A stretch of 64,000 nt of DNA from Sipunculus nudus. Lineage: Eukaryota > Annelida > Sipuncula > Golfingiida > Sipunculidae. The DNA is taken from NCBI GenBank assembly GCA_026874595.1, contig CM049322.1, forward strand, positions 57,164,386 through 57,228,385, read 5' to 3'. The stretch's first letter is position 1, and the number at the start of each line of letters is the position of its first letter. The position numbers were made by a program, and so were the translations under genes. Shown in pieces: positions 12,601-20,564 of the stretch. The notes beneath the pieces were generated by a model. That model was not told where the DNA came from, ran no database searches, and was given only the letters and a program-made list of their open reading frames with translations.

Positions 12601-15600
12601 AGACCATTTTTTCCCGCAGAAAGTAGGTAAACACAGGTGGCGCCACCTGGAGGTCAAAATCATTTAGCAGTCACATGATTAATATTCCTGTGAAATTTGA
12701 AACTGAAGGCTGCAGCAGTTCCCATGATATTTGGTAACAGACAATTCATCATGTTTACATAGAAACACATTAAGCTGTCATATTTTACGATCGACAGAAT
12801 TTGAAGTTCCGTAGAGACGCCATCTTGAATATGACTTGACTGAATTTATACTCAAATTATTCCCCTTCCTCTAAGGAACTGTTGACTATGATATGAAGGC
12901 CAAAATATTAATATTTTGTGACTTATCTTTAAAGAAGTGGAAAAGATCATTTCTTCCCGCAGAAAGTAGGTCAACACAAGTGGCGCCACCTAGAGGTCAA
13001 AATCATTTAGCAGTCACATGATCAATATTCCTGTGAAATTTGAAACTGAAGGCTGCAGCAGTTCCTAAGATATTTGGTAACAGACAATACATCATGTATA
13101 GAAACACATCAAGCTGTCATACTTTGCGATCAACAGAATCTTAAGTTACGTAGAGACGCCATCTTGAAAATGACTTGACTGAATTTATACTCAAATTATT
13201 CCCCTTCCTCTAAGGAACTGTTGGCTGTGATATGAAGGCCAAAATATCAATACTTTGTGACTTATCTTGGAAGAAGTGGAAAAGACCATTTTTTCCCGCA
13301 GAAAGTAGGTCAACACAGGTGGCGCCACCTGGAGGTCAAAATCATTTACCAGTCACATGATTAATATTCCTGTGAAATTTGAAACTGAAGGCTGCAGCAG
13401 TTCCTAAGATATTTGGTAACACACAATACATCATGTTTACATAGAAACACATCAAGCTGTCATATTTTACGATAGACAGAATTTGAAGTTCCGTAGAGAA
13501 GCCATCTTGAATATGACTTGACTGAATTTATACTCAAATTATTCCCCTTCCTCTAAGGAACTGTTGACTATGATATGAAGGCCAAAATATTAATACTTTA
13601 TGACTTATCTTGAAAGAAGTTGAAAAGACCATTTAATCCCGCAGAAAGTAGGTCAACATAGGTGGCGCCACCAAAAGCTTATTTTTGCATGTCCATCCCA
13701 TGATTAGTAATTCTGCAAAGTTTTATGAAGATAGCTGATGTGGCTGTTGAGATATTTGGTAACAGACGGTGGACGGTGGACAGTTGACAGTGGACGGCGG
13801 ACGCTGCGCCATGGCATAAGTTCACAGAGTGAACTAAAAATACTTGATCGTGCTGGAATGCTATACAAGCGTTTCAAATTGTTCAACATTTTTCAACTGG
13901 TCGGTAATCAGATATTTTACTAAATAATCTAGACATGTTATATACCAAATTGCAGGTTAGGCTGTGAGCATTTACATGAATATCAAAATTTAGCAATCTA
14001 ATATATCCTGTACTCATAATGAAGCAAAATCTAAAACCAAATTTAATTTACCATGTAAAAATAATGGCCGTTTCAAATTGTTCAACTAAATTCAGATAGC
14101 AATATTTCTCTACCCCCTCAGTCAATCTTAGTTTTTTTGGTTTCACTGGAAAGCCCTGCTTATGAGCATTATTTCACAGAGTATTGATATCTTTATGTCA
14201 TATGCAAGAGCATTTCATTTGCAGTCATGAAGACTACCATGCATTTCAAGATAAATACGGGACAGCAAAACTCAGTCTGATAAACTGTCTCACAGGAGGC
14301 TAATTTGATGTGAATGTGTACTTATGCAGGTCTCAATATTGGTACAAAGTGCTGCAGTACATGAAATCAAGTCAGTAATGTTCAAGGAAATCGGCATTGG
14401 GGTGCTGATGTAAGCAGGAATGGAAAATTTAAACATCAGCATGTCACACGGGACATTCTAAAATGACATAAGCTGCCTCAGTTTATTGCTGCCCAGCATG
14501 TCTACAACTGTTTCTGGGAAACTGAAAATGGGTTTATTGAAAAGAGCATGTTCTTAGCTTTCTATTGGTATATAGAATATGGAAAGAAGACCAAGTGGAA
14601 GGGTACAGGGAATTCTTACAAAATAGAAAGTCATGTTTTTTCCTAAACGTACCACCTTGTGAAATGTGACCCCGACCATTTATGCTTTCCCCATACTGGT
14701 ACAGGGAATTCTTACAAAATAGAAAGTCATGTTTTTTCCTAAACGTACCACCTTGTGAAATGTGACCCCGACCATTTATGCTTTCCCCATACTGGCAAGT
14801 CAGCTAAATGCACAAAATGAAAAGTTTGGGATGAAAAGTTTGGCTGAAAATGCGGCCATAATCTAGGACCAGCAGATACGATTTGTGCCCTGCTAACGGA
14901 CGGCCGGACGGACGATGGGCAAAGCGCCATTCCTATACCTCAGGTGACTTGCACTCAGCTGAGCTAAAAAAGGGCCCCCAATAGGAACTCCATTATCTTG
15001 ATTTTAATCAAATTTGATTTAAATACCCTGACTCTAAAATTTATATAGACTTAGGAATAAAATAAAGATATCCCAGTTCTTATGGCCTGTATACAAATGC
15101 GTAAAAAATGTAGGATGTATTTAACTAACTTCAACAATGCTAACTTTACCTTTAGTAGGAAACAAATTATATTATAATGATGGAGGTATGTGGCAATTAT
15201 TTATCTTTCAAAAAATAAATATATTTACACCATGTAATGATGAACTTCTTTTGAAACACTTTGAAAGGCCCACTGACATTAGATCAGTAAATATATTCAA
15301 TTTTTGTATTTTATAAACTTTCCAGTTTAGTTGGCTAATCACAAAGAAATTATGGAAAAAACATGCTTGTACTATTTTATTAACATTGCTTGGTGGCAAC
15401 AACCCTGCCAAAGCCCCAAACCACCTACATGCTTGTTCAGTAATGACTGGTTTATAGGTTAAAGTATGTAAATACCTTGATTGCCTCCAGCTGCTCCACA
15501 GACAACACCTTGTCCTGGACCAGTTGGTCGAGTATCACAGTTTTTTCAACATCAACACTTTTAACCAGAAACACTCTGTTCTTCTCTATCGTATTTTGAT

Positions 15601-15616
15601 GACTCGACTGCGCCAT
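1638..15616 (-). CDS. NOD-like receptor, CARD-NACHT-LRR (4 coding exons, 854 aa)
   Basis: Spliced coding region join(15616-15476, 7539-7392, 4328-4114, 3698-1638) on the minus strand: 2,565 nt including TGA, 854 residues. Every junction has GT..AG ends and keeps the frame (phases 0, 1, 0). Residues 1-96 form a CARD split across two exons. Residues 97-168 are a linker typical of invertebrate NLRs. Residues about 169-500 are a NACHT NTPase with Walker A GEPGVGKST (179-187), Walker B LLILDGMDE (261-269), a TSR sensor motif (295-297) and a winged-helix-like QEFFLAYYL. Residues about 614-848 are leucine-rich repeats of the ribonuclease-inhibitor type. Known family role: cytosolic sensor that oligomerises through NACHT and recruits caspases or kinases by CARD-CARD contact; the LRR is usually the ligand or autoinhibitory part. 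The ligand is unknown. The ATG chosen opens the CARD directly after a good acceptor. The introns are heavily loaded with mobile elements. No frameshift or internal stop is seen, so I take the gene as functional; an extra small exon cannot be excluded. Confidence 0.88.
4114..4328 (-). CDS. NLR exon 3: linker between CARD and NACHT
   Basis: 215-nt exon, protein residues 97 (split codon) to 168. The acceptor is tctctctttgcag; the donor is AAG|GTTAAA. It encodes a charged helical region with VPLWTLHSD and IPMDDIYVKLELV followed by YKELLRK. This 'P-x-D-D-I-Y-V-x-L' type segment just before the P-loop recurs in many invertebrate NACHT proteins (family knowledge from memory). An internal ATG at 4287 could mislead a gene finder into starting here; the upstream CARD exons argue against that. 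Confidence 0.85.
4329..5156 (-). other. NLR intron 2, 3' part, no repeat recognised
   Basis: Intronic sequence. The phrase 'tgactttggcc' near 4767 resembles the inverted-repeat end at 5161, so a decayed relative of the next element may be present. Nothing else is named here. Confidence 0.4.
5157..5949. mobile_element. Small inverted-repeat element (MITE-like), 793 bp
   Basis: Ends 5157-5175 (CCAGGGTGACTTTGGCCCA) and 5931-5949 are inverted repeats matching at 18 of 19 positions. The interior has no coding potential but contains a distinct G+C-richer block (about 5560-5830). No clear target duplication was found. It lies in NLR intron 2. Confidence 0.45.
5955..6190. repeat. 47-bp minisatellite, about 5 units
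   Basis: Units of the form 'ctgtgatatgccacattgg' followed by 'tttctagtcatttaaat' and 'tatgatgtact', repeated about every 47 bases with point differences. Confidence 0.75.
6205..6295. repeat. Dispersed 90-bp repeat, copy 1
   Basis: Nearly identical to 7712-7802. It holds the inverted repeat GTAGTC..GACTAC with a 7-base loop, then 'gtgtatccgcc' and 'tggattgagtggcaag'. It directly precedes the satellite at 6.3-7.3 kb. Confidence 0.65.
6300..7315. repeat. Satellite of about 280 bp with GGCGCC cores
   Basis: Three to four units containing 'aaccactgcagagatatgag', 'cagatggacgctgtgcaaa', then a core such as 'ggtggcgccacca' (about 6766 and 7051), and further on 'ggcaccacctgtca'. Spacing of like cores is about 280 bases. 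Several short open frames here are repeats, not genes. In NLR intron 2, ending about 75 bases from the CARD exon. Confidence 0.7.
7392..7539 (-). CDS. NLR exon 2: C-terminal half of the CARD
   Basis: 148-nt exon between tttctatttcag and ACAG|GTAAAA; residues 48-96 plus the first base of codon 97. It reads MSALLNHLHSRTPEDWSTFL, then KCLTDNGHGHVVDALKAV. This is the classical CARD pattern: L-L-x-x-L-x-x-R-x-P-x-x-W/F-x-x-F-x-x-x-L, then G-x-x-x-V-x-x-L. Too short to be found as a free-standing open frame, yet it joins the flanking exons in frame. It sits between two repeat-rich introns (3.1 kb and 7.9 kb). Confidence 0.87.
7712..7802. repeat. Dispersed 90-bp repeat, copy 2
   Basis: Second copy of the 6205-6295 sequence in the same orientation, with GTAGTC..GACTAC intact. 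It lies on the other side of the CARD exon, 170 bases upstream of the exon's acceptor. Confidence 0.65.
9676..9765 (+). mobile_element. 5'-end fragment of a pearl-like element
   Basis: 'caaaacaagggccctgtggg' followed by 'tcacagcgctcagct' matches the 5' ends at 46622 and 8040. No partner 3' end of the same subfamily lies within the nested insertion. Confidence 0.45.
10272..13840 (+). mobile_element. Complete pearl-like element with a 340-bp satellite core
   Basis: 5' end 'aaacaagagacccaggggtc' with the subterminal sequence GTTCACTCTGTGAAT (10296-10310). 3' end with ACGG-like repeats (13765-13803), then AGTTCACAGAGTGAACT (13819-13835), a hairpin with 7-bp arms, then AAAAA. The 5' and 3' subterminal sequences are reverse complements of each other. 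The middle is the tandem satellite 10985-13672. No open frame. Confidence 0.65.
10985..13672 (+). repeat. About 340-bp satellite, 8 units, each with a GGTGGCGCCACC core
   Basis: Cores at 11004, 11275, 11614, 11958, 12297, 12636, 12979, 13318 and 13661. After the first, shorter unit the steps are 339, 344, 339, 339, 343, 339, 343. Two unit types mix: one with 'catgattaatattcc' and 'cccatgatatttgg', one with 'catgatcaatattcc' and 'cctaagatatttgg', a sign of higher-order copying. Each full core is CAGGTGGCGCCACCTG or close, a 16-base palindrome. Confidence 0.85.
14604..14795. repeat. 96-bp tandem duplication across an element boundary
   Basis: The block beginning 'tacagggaattcttacaaaa' at 14604 is repeated from 14700. 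It includes the right inverted-repeat end of the nested element plus about 28 bases of the host element, so it arose after the insertion. Confidence 0.75.
14971..15475 (-). other. NLR intron 1, unique 5' part
   Basis: Ordinary A+T-rich intron sequence between the nested elements and the donor of the first coding exon. Nothing else is recognised. Confidence 0.5.
15476..15616 (-). CDS. NLR exon 1 (coding): start codon and N-terminal half of the CARD
   Basis: 141 coding nt, residues 1-47, phase 0, donor ATCAAG|GTATTTAC. It reads MAQSSHQNTIEKNRVFLVKS and continues with VDVEKTVILDQLVQDKVLSV and EQLEAIK, matching helices 1-3 of a CARD (x-L-x-x-x-R-x-x-L-V-x-x-V-D-x-E-x-I-L-D-x-L). A good acceptor (tttactcttcacag) lies 14 bases 5' of the ATG, so the exon starts at 15630 and further 5' UTR must lie upstream. 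The open frame runs through that acceptor to an ATG at 15706, but the added residues look random, so I start at 15616. Confidence 0.87.
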
Positions 15617-15630
15617 GGTCAACTGTGATT
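15617..15630 (-). other. 5' UTR part of the first coding exon
   Basis: Fourteen bases between the acceptor cttcacag and the ATG. A second cacag six bases before the ATG could serve as an alternative acceptor. Confidence 0.6.
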
Positions 15631-16157
15631 CTGTGAAGAGTAAAATTGCTTTAATATACATATTTATTCCTTTAAAAGGAAACCATGGTTTTTGACAGGG
15701 ACTCATTGATACTGGAGGTGGACAAGTTGGAAGTGATTGAAATTGGAATCAGTAATAGCCCAGAACTGAAAGCTGACGGCCCCAAAAACATCCCACTTCC
15801 TCATCACAACCTGAGAGGGTTCACAAATTTTGTGAGACCATCAGCGTCCTGTTGTGGACTCTGTGATGTATGGTAAAGGAGCACTGAACACAGTCCAAGT
15901 ATCTTTAAATGTGGTAATGGATATTTTTTTTTCAAATTCAGTCACTATCACATTCCGCTCAAAGTGTTATACATGTATAGTCAATTGAATTAGACGGTTA
16001 CTTTGAGACTCCTATGAAGTTACAATCTACTACAACAACCAAGCAATGGTTAATTAAAGGAAGAAAAGGTCCAAACTGTAGCTAGCTATATATGGGGCAT
16101 TTCACGGTATCTTTTTGTCACGGACGGGACAGACACAGACAGTTTTGGGTTCATATT
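15631..16157 (-). other. 5' UTR intron sequence, nothing recognised
   Basis: Lies between the first coding exon and the short element at 16158. A short plus-strand open frame (15685-15876) has no protein-like character. Confidence 0.4.
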
Positions 16158-16983
16158 TTAAAACAAGGCCTACAGACCTAATGCGAACCTGTGCAATTGG
16201 ATATACAACAGGTATAATGCTTCAATGCTGGACCATTCCTTTTCAAGTACATGTGTAACATGTATATGAACAATGCATGTACTAAAAATTTTAGAACAAG
16301 AAACAATTACACAAACATCACTGCTGAAGTGGTCACATGCCTTGTACCTGGCTGCACTGAATGAACTCTTGACCTGTAAATCTAAGAAAACACTGCTTTT
16401 TGAAAGCTGCATTTACCCAATCTATTCTTATAAAACTGACAGAACAATACCATAGAACAATTCTTGAAAAGGTTAACCAATCAGCTCAACAGTTTCTTAA
16501 AAAAAGTGTGTACACTAGAAGAGTCTAAAATTTTTGCTTGTAAAACACAGATCAATAAAGGTGTCTCCACCAACACCTGAATTTTTAGATATGACTCGTG
16601 ACAAACATGGGCATAAAATTTGGTGATTGCGGCTCCAGCTGTTTCTGAGATTTTAATTTTAGTATGCTTTTTTGCACAGATGACTAAGTTCAACCTCCTG
16701 TAACTCAGCCAAAAATCTCCGAACTGGAACTATTCTAACAAATTTGAGAGAAATTGTTCCAGGGATCATATCTCTGAAATATTGGACAATTTGGCTGGAC
16801 ATTTTCTTTGAAGAAGATATTTTTTTAGCTTCTTCACTATAATATCCAAGAAAATGCAGTTAGAAAAATAATAAAATCCGACAGAGATATGGTTAACGTA
16901 CAGAAGACGCATGACGCACAACGCACTGACACACGACGGACAATGCCGCACCATTGCATAAGCTCACAGGTTCGCTAAAAATA
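16158..16983 (+). mobile_element. Short pearl-like element without tandem core, 826 bp
   Basis: 5' end 'aaacaaggcctacagaccta' with subterminal GCGAACCTGTGC. 3' end with ACGG-like 'gacacacgacggacaatgcc', then 'gcataagctcacaggttcgc' and TAAAAA. The 5' and 3' subterminal blocks are reverse complements, as in the 10272 element, but with a different sequence, so this is another subfamily. Confidence 0.55.
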
Positions 16984-17269
16984 CATGGATTATCAAAGGA
17001 AGAACGAATGTACAGATAAGCCTGCAGAAAAAAAATGGAAACTTTTGTGGCAGAAACTTTATCCATACCTACACAATAGATAATTTGTATGACACAATGT
17101 ATATGACAAATAAAGGAAAAAAATAATATTGAGCTTGTTTAACTTATCATTACAAGTATTTCTAAGATAATACAGATGGAAAAGGTGATAAGTTGTTAGT
17201 CATACTGTACTTTGAAGGAACACGTTAATATGTATGTGTATATGTATTTTGTATTTAGTACCCTTTTTG
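16984..17269. other. Intronic spacer, nothing recognised
   Basis: A+T-rich sequence between the short element and the G-rich satellite. Confidence 0.4.
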
Positions 17270-18775
17270 TAGGTTGTTTTGGTTACTGTTTGGTGTAGTG
17301 TCATGGGTATTTTTACTGTCTGTAATTTTTTGGGGGTAATAAAAAAAAGGTTGTGCAGATGAGGGGTGAGGGGAAGTGAAAATATTAATAGGGTCTCGAG
17401 ATGTAAGAATGGGGGGGGGGGGATTTAATAAGCACGTGTTGTGGAGGGGTGAGGGGCTCTAATTCTTATAGAGTATCTGAATGTAAGAGGAGGGACATGA
17501 TAATATTCAAAGAGTATCTGGATATAAGGGGGGGGGGATATATTTAGCTTGTGTAGATGAGGGATGAGGGGACTGGAAAATATTCATTAGGTATATGGAT
17601 ACAAAAAGGGGGTGGGGTACATTTAAGGTATGCAGAAGATGGATGAGAAGATGTGAGAATATTAACAGGGTATTCAGATATAAGAGAGTGGGATATATTT
17701 AACATGTGTAGATAAGGGTTGAGGGGACCTGAGAATTAATAATAGGGTATCTTGATGTAAGAGAGGGGTGTGGGGGGGGGGGGGGGGTCAGTATATATTG
17801 AGCATGTGTAGGTGAGGGGACTGGAGAATATTTATAAGGTATCCAGGTATATTTAGCCTGGACAGAGAAGGGGTGAAGGAATATGAGAATATGTATAGGG
17901 TATCCAGATGCAAGAGAGGGTTGGGGAGAATGGGATTTAATTAATGTGTGTTGACCAGGAATGAGGGGACTAGACAGTACTTTTAAGGGTATCTGCATAT
18001 AAGTGAGGTGGATATATTTAGCCTGTGTAATATTTAGCGATGTAATCCTGTGGGATTAGGGGACATGTTTATAGGAAAGCCAGATCGGGGGGGGGGGGTT
18101 ATTTATCATATGTACCTGGGGTAAGGGACTGGACAATAGTTACAAGGTATTATGAGGATATTTATCATGTGACGATGAGAGATGAGGGGACTCGTGAATA
18201 TATTTTAGGGTATGCAAATGTAGGATGGGAAGGGTGGGGGGATATATTTACCATGTGTAGATAAAGAGGTGAGGGGACACGAGAATATTTACAGGATATC
18301 TAGATGTAAGAGTATCGGGGGGGGGGGATTATTGAGCTTGTGTGGATGAGGGAGGAGGAGACTTGTGAATATTGTTTATGGGGGGGGGGGGCAGGGGGGG
18401 GGGGTTATATTTAACATGTACAGATGAGTAGTGAGGGCACATAAGAATATTTATAGGGTATCAAGATGTAAGAGAAGCAGGTGGGGGGGGGAGAGAGTAT
18501 ATTCCTTATGTAAATGAGGTATAAGGGCCTGCAGAATAGTTTAATTTACAAGGTATCCAGATGTAAGGGGGGGGGGGGACACAAACTAGTTTTTAGCATG
18601 TGTACATGAGGTATGAGGGGACTGGGGAATATTTATAGGGGATCCAGATGTAAGAGGGGGGGTCGGTATATTTAGCATGTGTAGATGAGGGTCGAGGGGA
18701 AAATTTTATATTCAGAGGATATCCAGTATTTATCAAAGTAATGAAGGGTGGGGTGGGGAGATATGGACCACTACC
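17270..18775 (+). repeat. G-rich degenerate satellite, roughly 80-100-bp units
   Basis: Repeated phrases 'gtgtagatgaggg', 'gaggggactgg', 'gaatatttatagggtatcc' and 'agatgtaagag', each followed by a run of 8-14 G and then 'atatttagcatgt'. At least fifteen degenerate units. The G runs could form quadruplexes on the plus strand. C-rich open frames on the minus strand are by-products. Confidence 0.8.
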
Positions 18776-19117
18776 GGGGTACATGTAAATTGTCAAGTGG
18801 CTGTGGAACCGCTTTGGATTGTGGGGTAATAAGTAATAGGTATAGAAGTAGAAGGGTGATACTGATATTTGGAGAGTATAGAAGGTGCAGGGTAATATTT
18901 GGTGTAATACAGGAGAGAGAGAGTTTTGTTGGCCAGATTAAATCGGACTCAATTGTTACAATAATAGGGCCTGATAGTGATACTAAGTCACTGATTCCGA
19001 TTTAATCGGGCTATAGTTTTGTCATTAGTCCTTCCGCGTTGGGCCCAACTTTTGATTAAATCAGGGATCCTGACATATGACTATCCCCGGAATCTTAGTG
19101 TGTTCAAACTGACCTAC
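18776..19117. other. Intronic sequence, nothing recognised
   Basis: 'ttaatcggactc'-like and 'gattaaatc' phrases recur around 18940-19060 but no array or gene is supported. Confidence 0.35.
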
Positions 19118-19300
19118 CTGACAGAATATGAAGTGAGTTTGTGAGGTTTAACAGTTGAGACGCTGAATCTTGTCCGTCTTCCTTGGTCGTAGCAGACGAC
19201 AATGATACACAGGGCGGGACCAAGTGCGCTTCCTAATGGAACGGTCCAGTTAGTGGTGGGGGAAACAGGTTACGGCAACCAGTATGTAGTCAGGCAAGAC
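19118..19300 (-). other. Candidate non-coding 5' exon of the NLR gene
   Basis: Minus-strand acceptor 'ttttgttttatttcag' before GTCTTGCC, and donor TCTGTCAG|GTAGGTCAG at the other end: 183 nt. It is more G+C-rich than its surroundings. It has no long open frame, fitting 5' UTR. Support is from splice signals and position only; transcript data would decide. Confidence 0.4.
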
Positions 19301-20470
19301 CTGAAATAAAACAAAATTAAAATAATTTATACGTGTACACGATTTACAATATCATGATTAATTACTCTCAGTATGTAATTAATTAATTCTGTAAATCCTT
19401 GTTGATTTATGAAGAAGTACAGGCCGAGTTCTCGCTGATTTGTATAACCTGACATCCCTCCTATCAAAAGATGGAATGCCCGTGCTAACCGACACGTGTT
19501 TACAAAAAAACGTCACAAACGGACTCCGGGTGCATGGCTCTCAGTCATTGCGTACATATTCATTGCTTGTAAACAGAAAAAAAGAAGAAAAAATATAACA
19601 GATTTTAGTGCCGGTGTAACAACAACTGTATGATTGTGTTCCATGCATGATACAGCAACAATTTGCCTGATTTAAAACGCCTGGCTCTACTACGTACAAG
19701 CCTAGTTATTTCCGCCTGCAGAAGTCCAGGACGGGAGGTTATGTGTTTACCCCCGTTTGCTGTGTTTTAATTTGATCTCAAAATATTCTCCTAACGTTCT
19801 CCATGAATTACAACTTTTGTAAATAGTTCTTATATTTGGATAAGTAAAATCTATAAGCGTTGCTATGTCCTGCCTGGTGTATCTAGCTGTTATCATGATG
19901 GGTTAACAGTCGCCTTCATGAATATAAGGAAGGTCGTCCTGACAACAGGAATGACTTGCCTTCTATAAGTTCTAAACTAAGAGAATATAACGAATACCAT
20001 TAATTTAAGCAACATTGTGGTTTTAACCATTTAAGAAAAAAAAAATGCAAGCACATTTAGCAGGTGGGTTCGGCGTTTAGAAATCAGAACTTGGATATTC
20101 CCTCTATGACTTGAAAAGCCTCCTGCAATAAGCCGAATGAAAACATCCCTCAAGTATTAATGTAAACATGAACATATCTATAGAGATTATATATTCAGAG
20201 CGGATAGAAAAGAGGTGTGTCATATCCATTTTAAATCCTGAGCCCATATATGATTTATATAGTTCATGCGTTATAACAGATCATATTTTTAACGTTATTT
20301 TTTATATATACTTGGTATAAATAATATGTACCAATAAGACGGACGTTCAAGTATCAATTAACCTTCAAATTATTCTTTGTCCCTAACCGCTACCCATATA
20401 GGCATTATTTTAGCGGAACTGCGGTGTAGTCAATTAATCACAGGCATGAAGATGTCTAAAGTAGACTCAC
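19301..20470 (-). other. Intronic sequence between candidate 5' exons
   Basis: Ordinary A+T-rich DNA. I see no repeat array, RNA gene or coding exon. Confidence 0.35.
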
Positions 20471-20564
20471 CGGCTCGGTATTACTACGCTGAAGAAATAC
20501 TGTTACCTAGAGAGAGCGCTGCACTATCTGGTTGCGCAGCGGCGTGTGCGCGTCAGACGTCTGC
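20471..20564 (-). other. Candidate non-coding 5' exon of the NLR gene
   Basis: Acceptor 'tttgtgtttcag' before GCAGACGTCTGACG and a near-perfect donor GCCG|GTGAGTC; 94 nt, strikingly G+C- and CpG-rich. An alternative donor (CTCTAG|GTAACAG) lies inside. CpG density suggests an exon or a promoter-proximal segment. Unproven without transcripts. Confidence 0.4.

Larger units (their letters stand above)
9138..14671. mobile_element. Inverted-repeat element nested in the 8040-14970 element
   Basis: The left end starts GGTCACATTTCCCAAGGTGG (9138-9160). The right end, 14649-14671, is its reverse complement with one mismatch over 23 bases. The host element lies on both sides, so these are insertion boundaries. 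No convincing target duplication is seen. No transposase frame is visible; much of the interior is another element (10272-13840). Confidence 0.55.
8040..14970 (+). mobile_element. Pearl/Helentron-like element, interrupted by a nested insertion
   Basis: The 5' end 'actagggacccatgggtct' followed by 'cgacgctcagctg' is the same as at 38577. The 3' end (14939-14970) has the (ACGG)-like stretch, a hairpin and 'cagctgagctaaaaa', the same as at 39610-39648. Between them, 8.1-9.13 kb holds the tandem core with 'tgaccttgacctttgacc' units. The element is broken at 9138 and resumes at 14672. So it is one older element split by 5.5 kb of later DNA, all inside NLR intron 1. The assignment to pearl/Helentron-type elements rests on architecture recalled from bivalves; no coding sequence is present. 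Confidence 0.6.
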
